The translations under genes were made by a program, and so were the position numbers. From Leisingera sp. ANG59 (GTDB taxonomy: Bacteria; Pseudomonadota; Alphaproteobacteria; Rhodobacterales; Rhodobacteraceae), in NCBI RefSeq assembly GCF_013317235.1, contig NZ_WLCM01000016.1:1-51601 (forward strand): a stretch of DNA of 51,601 nucleotides. Reading direction: 5' to 3'. Position 1 is the stretch's first letter. Each line of letters starts with the position of its first letter. The notes beneath the pieces were generated by a model, which saw nothing but the letters and a program-made list of their open reading frames with translations, had not been told where the DNA came from and did no database searches. Below are positions 1 to 9,193 of the stretch, piece after piece.

Positions 1-243
1 CTGATCCTGCGCGAATACCCTGCCTCGGCAGTGGCGCCTGGGGTGCGCGGGCCGCGTCAGCAGCGGGTGGTGTTCTCGCTGGACCTCACCTCGGCGGACG
101 GGCTGTTCTCGGCGCGCCAGTTCCGGATCAACCCGGGCGACCTGGTGATGGCCACCGAATCCCCGATCAACGATGCGCTTACCATCTCCAACATCTTCGG
201 CAACTTCTTCGGCGTCTTCAGCCGCGCCGGCGTGATCGAGTAA
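1..243 (+). CDS. Polysaccharide export outer-membrane protein, C-terminal part (5' end outside window)
   Basis: The reading frame is open from base 1 to a TAA at 241-243, leaving 80 residues of the C-terminus. The segment FRINPGDLVMATESP followed by a hydrophobic stretch with NIFGNFFGVFSRA resembles the end of Wza/KpsD-type polysaccharide export proteins, which form the periplasmic and outer-membrane conduit for capsule or exopolysaccharide. This fits the KpsM/E/T genes at 32-35 kb. A sulfotransferase gene follows after 12 bp on the same strand, suggesting co-transcription. The N-terminal signal or lipobox cannot be seen, so the assignment rests on the C-terminal pattern only. Confidence 0.65.
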   Translation: MILREYPASAVAPGVRGPRQQRVVFSLDLTSADGLFSARQFRINPGDLVMATESPINDALTISNIFGNFFGVFSRAGVIE

Positions 244-255
244 CCGGTTCCCCCG

Positions 256-1038
256 ATGATTTTTGATTTCCTCACCAAATTCCGGGCAGGCATAACCCGC
301 CCGGACCCGGGTCCCAGTTCCGGCACCGCAACAGAGCCGCAGATCGGGCGCTGTGTGCTGATCCTTGGCATGCACCGCAGCGGCACCAGTGCGTTGGCGG
401 GCAGTTTTCGCGAAGCGGGTCTCTATATGGGACGTGTGCTTGACCATGGTTTTGGCCTGAATCCCAAGGGGTTACAGGAACCCTCGGCCCTCGTGTACAT
501 GCATGAGAACCTGCTAGAAGCCAACGGTGGGGCCTGGCACGAACCGCCAGAGCAGATCAGCTGGCAACCGTTGCACAAATCGGTACGCGACCTGTTCATC
601 GACTCCCGCCGCGGCCAGGGAGCCTGGGGCTTCAAGGAACCACGCACGCTGCTGGTGGCGCAGGAATGGATCGAAGCGCTGCCCGATTGGACGGGGGTCG
701 GCATCTTTCGAGACCCCCGCGAGGTGGCGCTTTCGATTCAGGACCGGAACGGCTTCGAGCTAGAAAAGGGCTTTCGGATCTGGAACGCCTACAACCGTCG
801 CCTGCTGGAGCTGCACCGTGACCACGGCGTGCCGGTGATGGAATTCGTTCCGGACCCGGAGGTGATGCGATCAGGCATTTCCCGCCTGATTTCCCACGCA
901 GGTCTTACACCGCCAACGGCGCCTGCCTTCTTTGATGCGAGTATTCCGCGCAACAGCGGCAAGGCGCCGGAACTGGCGCTGCCCGCAGAGGTCGACCGGA
1001 CCCTCGCCGCCCTGCGCGAGGCCGCCCGCGCGGATTAG
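256..1038 (+). CDS. Sulfotransferase-like P-loop protein
   Basis: A 260-residue protein. Residues 34-47 (VLILGMHRSGTSAL) match the 5'-phosphosulfate-binding loop of PAPS-dependent sulfotransferases. FRDPREVALS at about 151-160 matches the 3'-phosphate-binding segment with its Arg and Ser. Such enzymes move sulfate from PAPS to a hydroxyl, here presumably on a cell-surface glycan. The length is normal for small bacterial members. The gene starts 12 bp after the export-protein gene and is followed by an exostosin-like gene after 7 bp, so the three look like one operon. The substrate is not predictable. It is the first of seven sulfotransferase-like genes in the window. Confidence 0.8.
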   Translation: MIFDFLTKFRAGITRPDPGPSSGTATEPQIGRCVLILGMHRSGTSALAGSFREAGLYMGRVLDHGFGLNPKGLQEPSALVYMHENLLEANGGAWHEPPEQISWQPLHKSVRDLFIDSRRGQGAWGFKEPRTLLVAQEWIEALPDWTGVGIFRDPREVALSIQDRNGFELEKGFRIWNAYNRRLLELHRDHGVPVMEFVPDPEVMRSGISRLISHAGLTPPTAPAFFDASIPRNSGKAPELALPAEVDRTLAALREAARAD

Positions 1039-1045
1039 CGGCGCC

Positions 1046-2038
1046 ATGACATCCGCACCAGTTCTCTCCACCCGTCTGTTCCCCAAGGGCCTGGGTGCAG
1101 ATTCCTGCCGGATCTCCGGACTGGCGGCACGCTGCGATCATGTGATCTTGTCGGACTGGCACAAACCGAAGATCCGCGAGGTCGCGCAGCGGTCCGGCCC
1201 GCCGCGTCATATATTCCTGTCGCTGCGCGCGCCCTTCCCGGCGCTTTTACATTTCGCCCATGAAGTACTGCCACGGCTGACAGCGCCGTTTGTGCTGATT
1301 AGCGGCTCCGAGGACATCACCCTGCCCCGGCAGACGGATCAGCGCTGGCGCAAGTTCAACATGGCGGAGTGCGCCGCGATCCAGGCCATCCTGGACAGCC
1401 CGCTGCTGATCCGTTGGTTTGCCGAAAACCTCGACGATGCCAGCCATCCGAAGATGGCACCCTTGCCATTGGGATTGGTCTTTCCCGATGGCGACGCCGC
1501 GCAGCCATTGGTTCTGCCCGAGGTGCCGCCGCTGGCCACCCGCCCGTTGCGGGTGCTTTGCGCTCACCGGGTGCGCGAGGGGGCACAGTGGGAGGTCCGC
1601 CGCCAGGTAAGCGCGCTGGCCCGCGGCCCCTGGCGCAGCTGGACAACGGTGGTGGAGGATGAGATTTCGGAAACGGAGTTCGGCCAGCTGTTGTGCACCC
1701 ATGCCTTTGTGATCTGCGCGCAGGGTGGCGGGCTGGATCCCTCGCCCAAGGCCTGGGCTGCGCTGATTCAGGGCGCGGTGCCGCTCATCCACGCGCCCAG
1801 CCTGGCGGAGGCCTATGGCCAGTTGCCGGTTATTCAAGTGTCGGGGTGGCTGCCGGGCAGCATCAACCCCGGCCAGTTGCAGCGCTGGCACGCCTGGGCC
1901 TGCCCGCGGATGGACGGGGCGGCGCGCGCCGCGCTGCGCCAGCGCTTGTCGCTGGACTACTGGTGGCGCCGCATTGCAGCGGCGGCCGAGGCCGGCGCCG
2001 CATGCAAAAAGGGCCCCCGGAGGGGCCCTTTTCTCTAG
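1046..2038 (+). CDS. Exostosin-like (GT47-type) glycosyltransferase, putative
   Basis: The ATG at 1046 gives 330 residues. The frame is open further upstream, but that part overlaps the sulfotransferase gene, so 1046 is preferred. Near the C-terminus, DPSPKAWAALIQGAVPLI followed by LPVIQV is the pattern of the sugar-nucleotide-binding half of exostosin-like (GT47) proteins. It has no signal peptide and is probably cytoplasmic. Its last codons run into a perfect hairpin, so the terminal KKGPRRGPFL is encoded by the terminator itself. Position behind an export-protein gene and a sulfotransferase supports glycan synthesis. Family assignment is moderate; donor and acceptor are unknown. Confidence 0.55.
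   Translation: MTSAPVLSTRLFPKGLGADSCRISGLAARCDHVILSDWHKPKIREVAQRSGPPRHIFLSLRAPFPALLHFAHEVLPRLTAPFVLISGSEDITLPRQTDQRWRKFNMAECAAIQAILDSPLLIRWFAENLDDASHPKMAPLPLGLVFPDGDAAQPLVLPEVPPLATRPLRVLCAHRVREGAQWEVRRQVSALARGPWRSWTTVVEDEISETEFGQLLCTHAFVICAQGGGLDPSPKAWAALIQGAVPLIHAPSLAEAYGQLPVIQVSGWLPGSINPGQLQRWHAWACPRMDGAARAALRQRLSLDYWWRRIAAAAEAGAACKKGPRRGPFL
2007..2032. terminator. Perfect 11-bp hairpin, bidirectional intrinsic terminator
   Basis: Arms AAAAGGGCCCC (2007-2017) and GGGGCCCTTTT (2022-2032) enclose a CGGA loop. An A-tract on one side and a T-tract on the other make it usable on both strands. It lies between the convergent exostosin-like gene and RTX gene 1 and overlaps the last codons of the former. 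Confidence 0.85.
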
Positions 2039-2060
2039 CTCTCTCAAAATCCCGTCTGGA

Positions 2061-3884
2061 TTACAGGATCAGCCAGTCTGCCGGGTCTGCGGACTGGAAG
2101 TCAGTCAGGTCAACACCTTCGAAGGTAAGGGTCTGGCCTGCAGTCACGAACAGCGACACGTCAGCGCCGGTATCGGTCATGCTGTTGATAACATCATCTG
2201 CATCGGCAAAGCCCAGAGCCGACAGGTCGACCAGAGTGCCGCCGTCGAAGCGGAAGCCGTCGATGCTGTCCGCACCAGAGCCGTCTTCCACGATGATGGT
2301 GCCAACACCGGAGGTGCTGAAGTCGAAGGTATCGTCACCTGCACTTGCATACAGCACGTTGGCACCGACTGCGGTGTCTGCAATCACCACAGAATCGTCG
2401 CCGCCGCCGTTGTAAACGGTGTTGGCGCCAGTGCCGCTGATGGCAATCTGGTTGTCACTGCCTGCGCCGAGACCTGCGGTGGTGCCGCCGCCGTAGATGG
2501 TGTTGTTGCCGTCACCATTGATGGTGATGATATCCGCATCATCATCGTTGCCGCCGAAGATGGTGTTGTTGCCGTCGCCATCGATCTGGATGTTGTCCAG
2601 ACCATCGGAGCCGCCGATGGTGTTGGCGCCGTCACCGGTCACATCGATGTCATCTGCGTCATCGCCGCCCCAGACTGCGTTGTCGCCTGTACCCGCAACG
2701 TCCAGGTTGTCGGCACCTGCGCCGCCGCCGACGATGTTGTTGCCATCTGCGGTTGCTGCGATTTCGATGAGATCCGCATCAGCGCCGCCCCAGGCCTGGT
2801 TAGCTCCGTCGCCGTCGATGTCAATGTCATCGGCACCTACGCCGCCAGCAATGATGTTGTCGCCGTCGCCGGTCACAACGATGGTGTCGGCAGCATCGTC
2901 ATCCGCACCGGCCCAAACGCGGTTGTTGCCCTGGTTCAGGGTGATGGTGTCGCCGCCTGCGCCGCCAACGATGGTGTCGTTGCCGTCACCGCTTTCCAGA
3001 ACGTTTACAGCTGCGCTGCCGTTCAGGGTGAAGTCATCGGTTTCACCCGACAGGTCGACGTCTGCACCGATGGCGCTGTTCAGGGTCACCTGGACGTCAA
3101 CGGTGTTCAGGTCGCCGGAGTCTGCTTCGGTCATCTGAACCGACAGGACTTCGTCTTCAACGGTGCTGCCCGCCTCGATGGTGGACTGCTGTGCTGCGGT
3201 GTAGTTGAGCTGCCACTCGCCTGCGGCGAAGGTGATCGCCACGGTGCCGCCGGTTGCGGTGGTGTAGGTGTCACCGGACGCGTAGGTGGTGCCGTTGATG
3301 ACGATGCCGGAGGCTTCGTCAAAGGCCGCGGTGCCGTCAGCTGTGATGCTGTCGTCTGCGCCGGCATAGACTGCACCAACGATGTCCGTCGCAGTGGTGG
3401 CTGCGTAGTCGTTGCTGGTCAGCGACTGGTCGAAGGCAAAATACTGGTCTGCGCCGCTTTCAAGGTCGATCACGAAGTTATTCGCGTTAGACACCTGCAC
3501 CCGCTCGATGCCGGTGATGGTTGCGCCGGTCAGGGCCACACCGTTCACGACATCAGCCGCACCAAAGCTCAGGTCTTCGCCGTCTGCCAGGTCTGCAATC
3601 AGGGTGTCGGTGCCATCGCCGCCGGTGATGGTGTCGCCGGCATCGTTCGGGCCGGCGAAGGTATCGTCGCCCGCTTCGCCGTCGACGTTGTCCGCACCGG
3701 CGCCGCCGTCGATGGTGTCGTTGCCTGCGCCGCCGACGATCACGTCTGCGCCTGCGCCGCCATCGATGTCGTCGTTGCCGTCCGCACCATTGATTTCGTC
3801 CGCACCTGCCAAGCCAGTGATGATGTCATCATCATTGGTACCTGCAATCTGGTCAGCGCCAGGTGTCCCGTTGAAAGTTGCCAT
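2061..3884 (-). CDS. RTX calcium-binding secreted protein 1
   Basis: A 607-residue acidic protein with no cysteine and no N-terminal signal peptide. Residues about 8-75 hold classical RTX nonapeptides (GGAGNDTID, GGAGADNVD). A middle region of about 200 residues has no repeats that I recognise. From about residue 290 onwards there is a longer glycine/aspartate repeat of roughly 19-21 residues (GDGANTIGG..., GDGNNTIFGG...). The extreme C-terminus DPADWLIL, acidic then hydrophobic, resembles type I secretion signals. The repeats are expected to bind Ca2+ and fold after export. The start is supported by CAGGAG upstream of the ATG. The likely exporter is the ABC/HlyD pair at 7.4-10.5 kb or the one at 21.3-24.5 kb; neither is adjacent. 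Function could be adhesion or a surface layer. Confidence 0.85.
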   Translation of the reverse strand: MATFNGTPGADQIAGTNDDDIITGLAGADEINGADGNDDIDGGAGADVIVGGAGNDTIDGGAGADNVDGEAGDDTFAGPNDAGDTITGGDGTDTLIADLADGEDLSFGAADVVNGVALTGATITGIERVQVSNANNFVIDLESGADQYFAFDQSLTSNDYAATTATDIVGAVYAGADDSITADGTAAFDEASGIVINGTTYASGDTYTTATGGTVAITFAAGEWQLNYTAAQQSTIEAGSTVEDEVLSVQMTEADSGDLNTVDVQVTLNSAIGADVDLSGETDDFTLNGSAAVNVLESGDGNDTIVGGAGGDTITLNQGNNRVWAGADDDAADTIVVTGDGDNIIAGGVGADDIDIDGDGANQAWGGADADLIEIAATADGNNIVGGGAGADNLDVAGTGDNAVWGGDDADDIDVTGDGANTIGGSDGLDNIQIDGDGNNTIFGGNDDDADIITINGDGNNTIYGGGTTAGLGAGSDNQIAISGTGANTVYNGGGDDSVVIADTAVGANVLYASAGDDTFDFSTSGVGTIIVEDGSGADSIDGFRFDGGTLVDLSALGFADADDVINSMTDTGADVSLFVTAGQTLTFEGVDLTDFQSADPADWLIL

Positions 3885-3900
3885 ATTCTTTAGTCTCCTG

Positions 3901-4552
3901 CTTGAGAGCTATCTTTAATTACATCCAGAAAGCGCATACCCCTAATGGGCGCTTTGCACTTCCGCTATCAGGCGCCTTGCTTGCATGTCAAGCACTGCTC
4001 CCATAGACGCGTCCACCCGCATGAGGAGTGTCACCAAAACTGCTCACTTTGCTGTCTCCCGCTGACGGCTCCGAGGTTGCGACGGCATTGCGCGCGGTCA
4101 ATAGACCCATTTTCCGTTCTCTTTACAAGGGATTCGCGGGTGACGCTGCGCCGCATCTGTCAGCCGGGAAAACTGCGGCGCGGCTGCAACAAAACAAGCG
4201 GTTCGGGCGCAATCACGGAAACTTATCCAAAGGTTGATCTTCTTAAGATAAAATTTCCATCATTTCCACGCAGGCCGGCCTGATTTGATTCCGCTACCCC
4301 CAAAGCGGTAAATCAAGGGAAACAGAGAGAGTGTCGGGTCAAACCTGCATTCCCAGGCTGCAACATCCGGCGGGCAACACGATTCTTCAGAATGTATTAG
4401 CACAACCTTAGTATATTTATTCCCAAGCGGCAGTAGTTCGCATTTCGCACAACCTGCATCAGACGGGGACGGCCATGGGGAGCGCGGCATTCCGGGCTTG
4501 GGTTTTGCCGCCCGAAGACCTAGGAACGGCAGGGGCGCAAAGGAGGCGGAAG
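3901..4552. other. Long intergenic region between RTX gene 1 and a divergent sulfotransferase gene
   Basis: About 650 bp with lower GC than its surroundings and no convincing gene. It must carry the promoter of RTX gene 1 (leftward) and probably that of the sulfotransferase gene (rightward). I see no clear sigma-70 pair. One hairpin stands out: TTGATTCCGCT at 4285-4295 pairs with AGCGG-TA-AATCAA at 4304-4316 with a two-base bulge, and may be an operator or a leader structure. Confidence 0.5.
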
Positions 4553-5269
4553 ATGGCGAAAGACCGGTGCGGGCAGATCGGGAAAACGGTGTTCATCATC
4601 ACCTACGGGCGATCCGGTTCGACGCTCTTGCAGAACATGCTGAATGCGCTGCCGGGCTATGCCTTGCGCGGCGAGAACGCCAATCTGCTGGCGCCGCTGG
4701 TGCGCGCCTGGCACGGGCTGCGGCACTCGGAGCAGGCGGCGTCGATGCGCGCGCGGGGCACGCCGTCCGGCCCGCATCAGCCCTGGTACGGCTATGAGGC
4801 GATCGACGCGGACCGGTTTGGCCGCGATCTGGCCGAATCCTTTCTGCGCCAGGTGCTGCGGCCCGGACCGGACACGCGGGTGACCGGGTTCAAGGAAATC
4901 CGCTGGCACGAGGATCCGGCGCTGTTTCCGCCGATGCTGGAGTTTCTGGCAAAATACATGCCGCGGGCGCATTTCATCTTCAACACCCGCGACCACGAGG
5001 AGGTGCGCAACTCCGGCTGGTGGCGCGGCATGAAACGCGCCGCGGTGCTGGAGCAGCTACAGACGGCGGAGGCCCTGTACAGCCGCTGGCAGGCGGCGCA
5101 TCCCGGCCGCTGCCTGGCGATGCATTACAACGACTACGCCAGAGATCCCGCGGCCTGGAGGGCGCTGTTTGCCTTCCTGGGCGAACCCTTTGATCTGGAT
5201 CTGGTGGAAGCGGTGCTGGAGCGCAAACTGCTGCACATGAAATGGCAAAAGCCGGTCGGCAAGCCCTGA
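4553..5269 (+). CDS. Sulfotransferase-like P-loop protein
   Basis: The start at 4553 is chosen because AGGAGG lies at 4541-4546; a longer frame opens at 4475 but lacks such a site. The protein has 238 residues. FIITYGRSGSTLLQNML (14-30) is the PAPS-binding P-loop and FIFNTRDHEEVRNSGWW resembles the 3'-phosphate site. This is the sulfotransferase family that modifies carbohydrates. It stands alone on the plus strand, convergent with the large glycosyltransferase gene, the two stop codons being adjacent with no visible terminator. Substrate unknown. Confidence 0.8.
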   Translation: MAKDRCGQIGKTVFIITYGRSGSTLLQNMLNALPGYALRGENANLLAPLVRAWHGLRHSEQAASMRARGTPSGPHQPWYGYEAIDADRFGRDLAESFLRQVLRPGPDTRVTGFKEIRWHEDPALFPPMLEFLAKYMPRAHFIFNTRDHEEVRNSGWWRGMKRAAVLEQLQTAEALYSRWQAAHPGRCLAMHYNDYARDPAAWRALFAFLGEPFDLDLVEAVLERKLLHMKWQKPVGKP

Positions 5270-7279
5270 TCAGGCACCGGATCCGGCCTGCGGATTCGCC
5301 GCACCCAGCGGCATCTCCCACTCTGCCCGTTCCGCCTCCAGGCGCTGGCGCTCCTTGGTGGTCAGCCCCGGCATCGCCAAGAGCCCGTGTCCCTGCGAGA
5401 TGTCCATCAGCTCCAGCCGCTGGGCATAGATGGCATGGCCCACGCAGGCATCCTCCAGACCGACCGCGGGCATTGCGAAAAATTCCTTCATCGCCAGATA
5501 CATATAGCTGCAGGCGGCCAGCCCCTCCGGGCCCAGCACATAGCCGTAGCCACCCGCCGCGTAATCCCGTGGCAGCGGGTACTGATAGCCGCGCATTTCC
5601 ACCTCCGGACCGGCGCATTTGCCCAGGTGCCAGCCATGCCACTGGTCCTGATGGCGCCGGGTGCCGACCCGCCGCCCGGCATAAGCTGCGCCCTTGTCCG
5701 CCACCCGGTCCAGGCAGGCGGCAAAGCGGTCGGCATCCTGCAGCAGGATATTGTCGTCAATTTTAACCACCTGCGCCGGAGCGGTCAGCAAATCCAGCAG
5801 CATGTAGGAATAAAACAATTTCCGGTGCAGACCTTCATAGGTATCGGGGGCGGGCACCTGCAGCACCTGCCCGTCATAGCTGAGCGTCAGGCCGGTGTCC
5901 TGTTCCGGGCGCGCATCCCGGCTCCCCAGCAGGATGATGTGATGATAGTTTTCCTGTCCCAATGCGGCAAACGACGCCACGCTCCGGCGCGTTTCCTGCA
6001 GCCGCGGATGGCAACTGGTATGCAGGATCACCCGCTTGCCCGCGCAATCGGCACGCAGACGCTGCACATCCAGCGGAGATGCCAGCTCCAGCAGCCGGGC
6101 CAGGAAGGCGGGCAGATGCCTGTTGCGGGGAAACAGCGAGAATACATCGCGCAAGCGCCCGAAGCGGGCGCAGAGCGCCGCTGCGTCCTCGCCGTCTGTC
6201 AACACCTCCAGCTGCTCCAGATGCGCTTGGGCGCTGCGGACGGCGAAACGCAGATTGTAATACATCGGCCGCTCCCAGCGCTGCTCCCGCGGCACCCGGG
6301 CAATCAGTTCCGCTTGGGACTTGGCAAACTCATCTGCCATCCCGCGGCTGTGCACCAGCAGGTCCTTACAGGCCGCCAGCAACGCGTTCCGGGCGGCGCA
6401 GCGGTCCTCCTGCTGAAAAAAACCGGCCACCCGGCCGTCCCGCATCAGATCACCGCGCAAGAGACCGATCTCCTGCTCTTCCGGCGCCAGCGCTAGATCA
6501 CGCCAAAACTGCTCCACCGCACCGCGTTCCAGCCCCTCATATTGCGCCCGCCAGATCGCCCCGGCGCGGGTCGGCAAGGCGGTATTGCGGGCATAAGCAG
6601 CGCCGCCCAGGCGGATCTTGTCCTTGTACTGGGCCAGCGCCCGGCAGGGGTAATGCAGGATCCGGATTCTGCCCTGGCCGTCACTGGCATAGCCTGGCAC
6701 ATTGCTGACGCGGTGGCTGCCCTGCGCCACCTCCGCGGTTGCCGAAGCCCGGTGCAGCACTTTGCGGGGCAGCGGCTGCCCTTCAGCATTGCAGCTCTCC
6801 CGCTCGAACAGCTCCGTAATCCGTGGCCCGCAGCGCCCGGCAAGCAGGGCCCCTGGGACCGCGGGCACAACCGCGTTGTGGCGCGGTACTATCACCGTCC
6901 CCGCGGCCTCCGGCAGGGATGCGCAAAAATCCTGCAGATCGCCGCTATCCGGCAGCCAGAACTCATCCGCATCGTTGTTGATGACCCAATCCGCACCGTG
7001 CTCTGCCGCCGCTTTGCGCGCCATCGCCGTGACCCATTCCCGCTGATTGTAGTCATCGGCGGGCTGGTGCAGATACTCGATGTCGAGGTCCTGCGAAAGC
7101 GCCTGAATGATCTCCGGGGTGGCATCGGTGGAGAGATTGTCCATCACGATGAAACTGCTGACGCCCATGGCGTGATGAAACCGGATGTTGTCAGCTAGGA
7201 TATCCGCTTCGTTGCGCACCAGCAGCGTCATCGTAAGCTTTGGACATGTCAACGGCTCAGTCTCCGGTCTGCTGCACAT
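5270..7279 (-). CDS. Two-domain glycosyltransferase: GT2-like N-terminus plus GT31-like C-terminus
   Basis: A 669-residue protein. Residues 16-110 (MTLLVRNEADILADNI, then NNDADEFW at 101-108) match the GT2-related 'Glyco_tranf_2_4' family, with DAD as the metal-binding motif. After a linker, residues from about 415 look like a second enzyme: VKIDDN (505-510), a GGYGYVLGPEG stretch (about 575-585) and LEDACVGH (about 607-614). These are placed like the DDD, GGGYVLS and EDVYVG motifs of GT31 beta-1,3-galactosyltransferases. The ATG at 7279 has GGAGGAGG upstream. It is divergent from the secretion ABC gene. It may add two sugars in succession to one glycan. The GT31 relation is by motif only and the middle region is unassigned. 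Confidence 0.7.
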   Translation of the reverse strand: MCSRPETEPLTCPKLTMTLLVRNEADILADNIRFHHAMGVSSFIVMDNLSTDATPEIIQALSQDLDIEYLHQPADDYNQREWVTAMARKAAAEHGADWVINNDADEFWLPDSGDLQDFCASLPEAAGTVIVPRHNAVVPAVPGALLAGRCGPRITELFERESCNAEGQPLPRKVLHRASATAEVAQGSHRVSNVPGYASDGQGRIRILHYPCRALAQYKDKIRLGGAAYARNTALPTRAGAIWRAQYEGLERGAVEQFWRDLALAPEEQEIGLLRGDLMRDGRVAGFFQQEDRCAARNALLAACKDLLVHSRGMADEFAKSQAELIARVPREQRWERPMYYNLRFAVRSAQAHLEQLEVLTDGEDAAALCARFGRLRDVFSLFPRNRHLPAFLARLLELASPLDVQRLRADCAGKRVILHTSCHPRLQETRRSVASFAALGQENYHHIILLGSRDARPEQDTGLTLSYDGQVLQVPAPDTYEGLHRKLFYSYMLLDLLTAPAQVVKIDDNILLQDADRFAACLDRVADKGAAYAGRRVGTRRHQDQWHGWHLGKCAGPEVEMRGYQYPLPRDYAAGGYGYVLGPEGLAACSYMYLAMKEFFAMPAVGLEDACVGHAIYAQRLELMDISQGHGLLAMPGLTTKERQRLEAERAEWEMPLGAANPQAGSGA

Positions 7280-7447
7280 CAGGCCGTCCCGGCCTCCTCC
7301 CCGGTTCCATGCCGCGTTTTTTCCCGGAATGCCAGCCCTGTCACCGCAATGGTGCTACCGGGAGCAAAAACCGGTTTTCATTGCGCGCGGTTTGGCACAT
7401 AGATGCGCGCGTCCCTGACCGGGACCGCAGACCCTGGCACAAGGTCC

Positions 7448-9193
7448 ATGTCCCTGACCATGAATAAAATCATTTATAAGAACGGCTATGACGAGCTTCG
7501 CGCGGTGCGGCAGCAGAGCCGCGGCCTGTACTGGTTCACCGGGGTCTTCAGTTTTTTCGTGAACCTGCTGATGCTGACCGGACCTCTGTACATGATGCAG
7601 GTCTATGACAGGGTGCTGGGCAGCCGGTCGGAGGCGACGCTGCTGGCGCTGTCGCTGCTGGTTGTCTTTCTCTACGGCATGATGGGGCTTTTGGATTTTG
7701 CCCGCGGCCGGATCATGGCGCGGGTGGGGGCGCGGCTGCAGGCGGCGCTCGACAAACGGGTGTTCGATGCGATGATCCAGCGGTCGGCGGTGGCGCAGGA
7801 TCCGGTGGCGCAGACCGGGCTGCAGGACCTGGAATCGGTGCAGCGGCTGATTGCCTCGCCGGTGCTGACTGCCGCCTTCGACCTGCCCTGGACGCCGGTG
7901 TTCTTGGCAGGCATCGCCCTGTTCCACCCCTGGCTCGGGCTTTTGGCGCTGGCGGGCGGCGCGGTGCTGGTGGTGATTGCGCTGTTCAACCAGGTCTTCA
8001 CCCGGGCGCCGATGCAGCAGGCCAATATGACCGGCCACAAGGCCAATCTGATGTCCGAGGAGATCCGCAACGAGGCGGAGATGATCCAGTCGATGGGCAT
8101 GCGCGGTGCCGCCTTCAGCCGCTGGAAACAAGCCCGCAATGCGGCGCTCACCGACAGCGTGGCGGCCAATGACACCGGCGGCGGCTTCACCACGCTGACC
8201 AAGACGCTGCGGCTGTTTTTGCAGTCGGCGATGCTGGGCCTGGGCGCCTATCTGGTGCTGCAGGGCGAGGTGACGCCGGGGGCGATGATCGCAGGCTCGA
8301 TCCTGATGGGCCGGGCCCTGGCGCCGATCGAGCTGGGCCTGGGCCAATGGGCGCTGGTGCAGCGGGCGATGAAGGGCTGGCACAGCCTGGCCGAGCTTTT
8401 GGCCAAGGTGCCGGAGGAGGAGACCCGCACCGCGCTGCCCAAGCCCAAGGCGCTCCTGGAAGTGCAGGGGATGGCGGTGGTGCCGCCCGGCAGCAAGACG
8501 CCGCTACTGCGCAACGTGAGCTTCCGGGTGCAGCCGGGCCAGGCGATCGGGGTGATCGGGCCGTCGGGGTCGGGCAAGTCGACACTGGCGCGGGCACTGA
8601 CCGGGGTCTGGCCGCCGGCCGCGGGCTCGGTGCGGCTGGACGGGGCGGCACTGGACCAGTATGCGCCGGATGTGCTGGGCGGCCATATCGGCTATCTGCC
8701 GCAGCGGGTGCAGGTGTTTGACGGCACCATCGCCCAGAACATCGCCCGGCTGCAGCCGGAGCCGGATGCCGCCAAGGTGGTGGAAGCGGCCCAAAAGGCG
8801 GCCGCCCATGAGATGATCTTGAAGCTGCCCGAGGGCTATGACACCAAGGTCACCGCCACCGGCGGGCGGCTGTCGGGCGGCCAGATGCAGCGGGTTGGCC
8901 TGGCGCGGGCGCTCTATGCCGATCCGGTGATCGTGATCCTGGACGAGCCGAACTCCAACCTCGACAACGAGGGCTCGATCGCGCTCAACCAGGCGATCAA
9001 GCAGATCAAGGCCGAGGGGCGCTCGGTGCTGATCATGGCGCACCGCCCGGCCGCGATCCAGGAATGCGACATGCTGCTAGTGATCGACAAGGGCACCCAG
9101 ACCGCCTTTGGCCCCAAGGACAAGGTGCTGCAGGAAATGGTCGCCAACCATCAGAACATCCGCCAGGCAACCGGCGCAGGAGGCGTGCGATGA
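7448..9193 (+). CDS. Type I secretion ABC transporter (PrtD/HlyB-like), pair 1
   Basis: About 581 residues from the ATG at 7448; a second in-frame ATG at 7460 is also possible and no strong ribosome site decides. The N-terminal half has the membrane segments of the PrtD family ([21 protein letters not shown]). The ATPase half carries Walker A GPSGSGKS (about 371-378), signature LSGGQ (about 474-478) and Walker [10 protein letters not shown] (about 494). No N-terminal peptidase domain is present, which fits exporters of RTX proteins with uncleaved C-terminal signals. The stop overlaps the HlyD gene by 4 bp (ATGA). An outer-membrane TolC partner is not in the window. RTX protein 1 is the nearest candidate cargo. 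Confidence 0.92.
   Translation: MSLTMNKIIYKNGYDELRAVRQQSRGLYWFTGVFSFFVNLLMLTGPLYMMQVYDRVLGSRSEATLLALSLLVVFLYGMMGLLDFARGRIMARVGARLQAALDKRVFDAMIQRSAVAQDPVAQTGLQDLESVQRLIASPVLTAAFDLPWTPVFLAGIALFHPWLGLLALAGGAVLVVIALFNQVFTRAPMQQANMTGHKANLMSEEIRNEAEMIQSMGMRGAAFSRWKQARNAALTDSVAANDTGGGFTTLTKTLRLFLQSAMLGLGAYLVLQGEVTPGAMIAGSILMGRALAPIELGLGQWALVQRAMKGWHSLAELLAKVPEEETRTALPKPKALLEVQGMAVVPPGSKTPLLRNVSFRVQPGQAIGVIGPSGSGKSTLARALTGVWPPAAGSVRLDGAALDQYAPDVLGGHIGYLPQRVQVFDGTIAQNIARLQPEPDAAKVVEAAQKAAAHEMILKLPEGYDTKVTATGGRLSGGQMQRVGLARALYADPVIVILDEPNSNLDNEGSIALNQAIKQIKAEGRSVLIMAHRPAAIQECDMLLVIDKGTQTAFGPKDKVLQEMVANHQNIRQATGAGGVR

Noticed and set aside
1815-3893. Long plus-strand open frame (692 codons) opposite RTX gene 1
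   Set aside because: It is the mirror of a Gly/Asp-rich repeat gene; its product is a Val/Ala/Cys-rich low-complexity string without a family, ribosome site or neighbours.
4028-4237. Small plus-strand frame of 69 codons in the gap before the sulfotransferase gene
   Set aside because: No family resemblance, no clear ribosome site and composition like the surrounding non-coding DNA.
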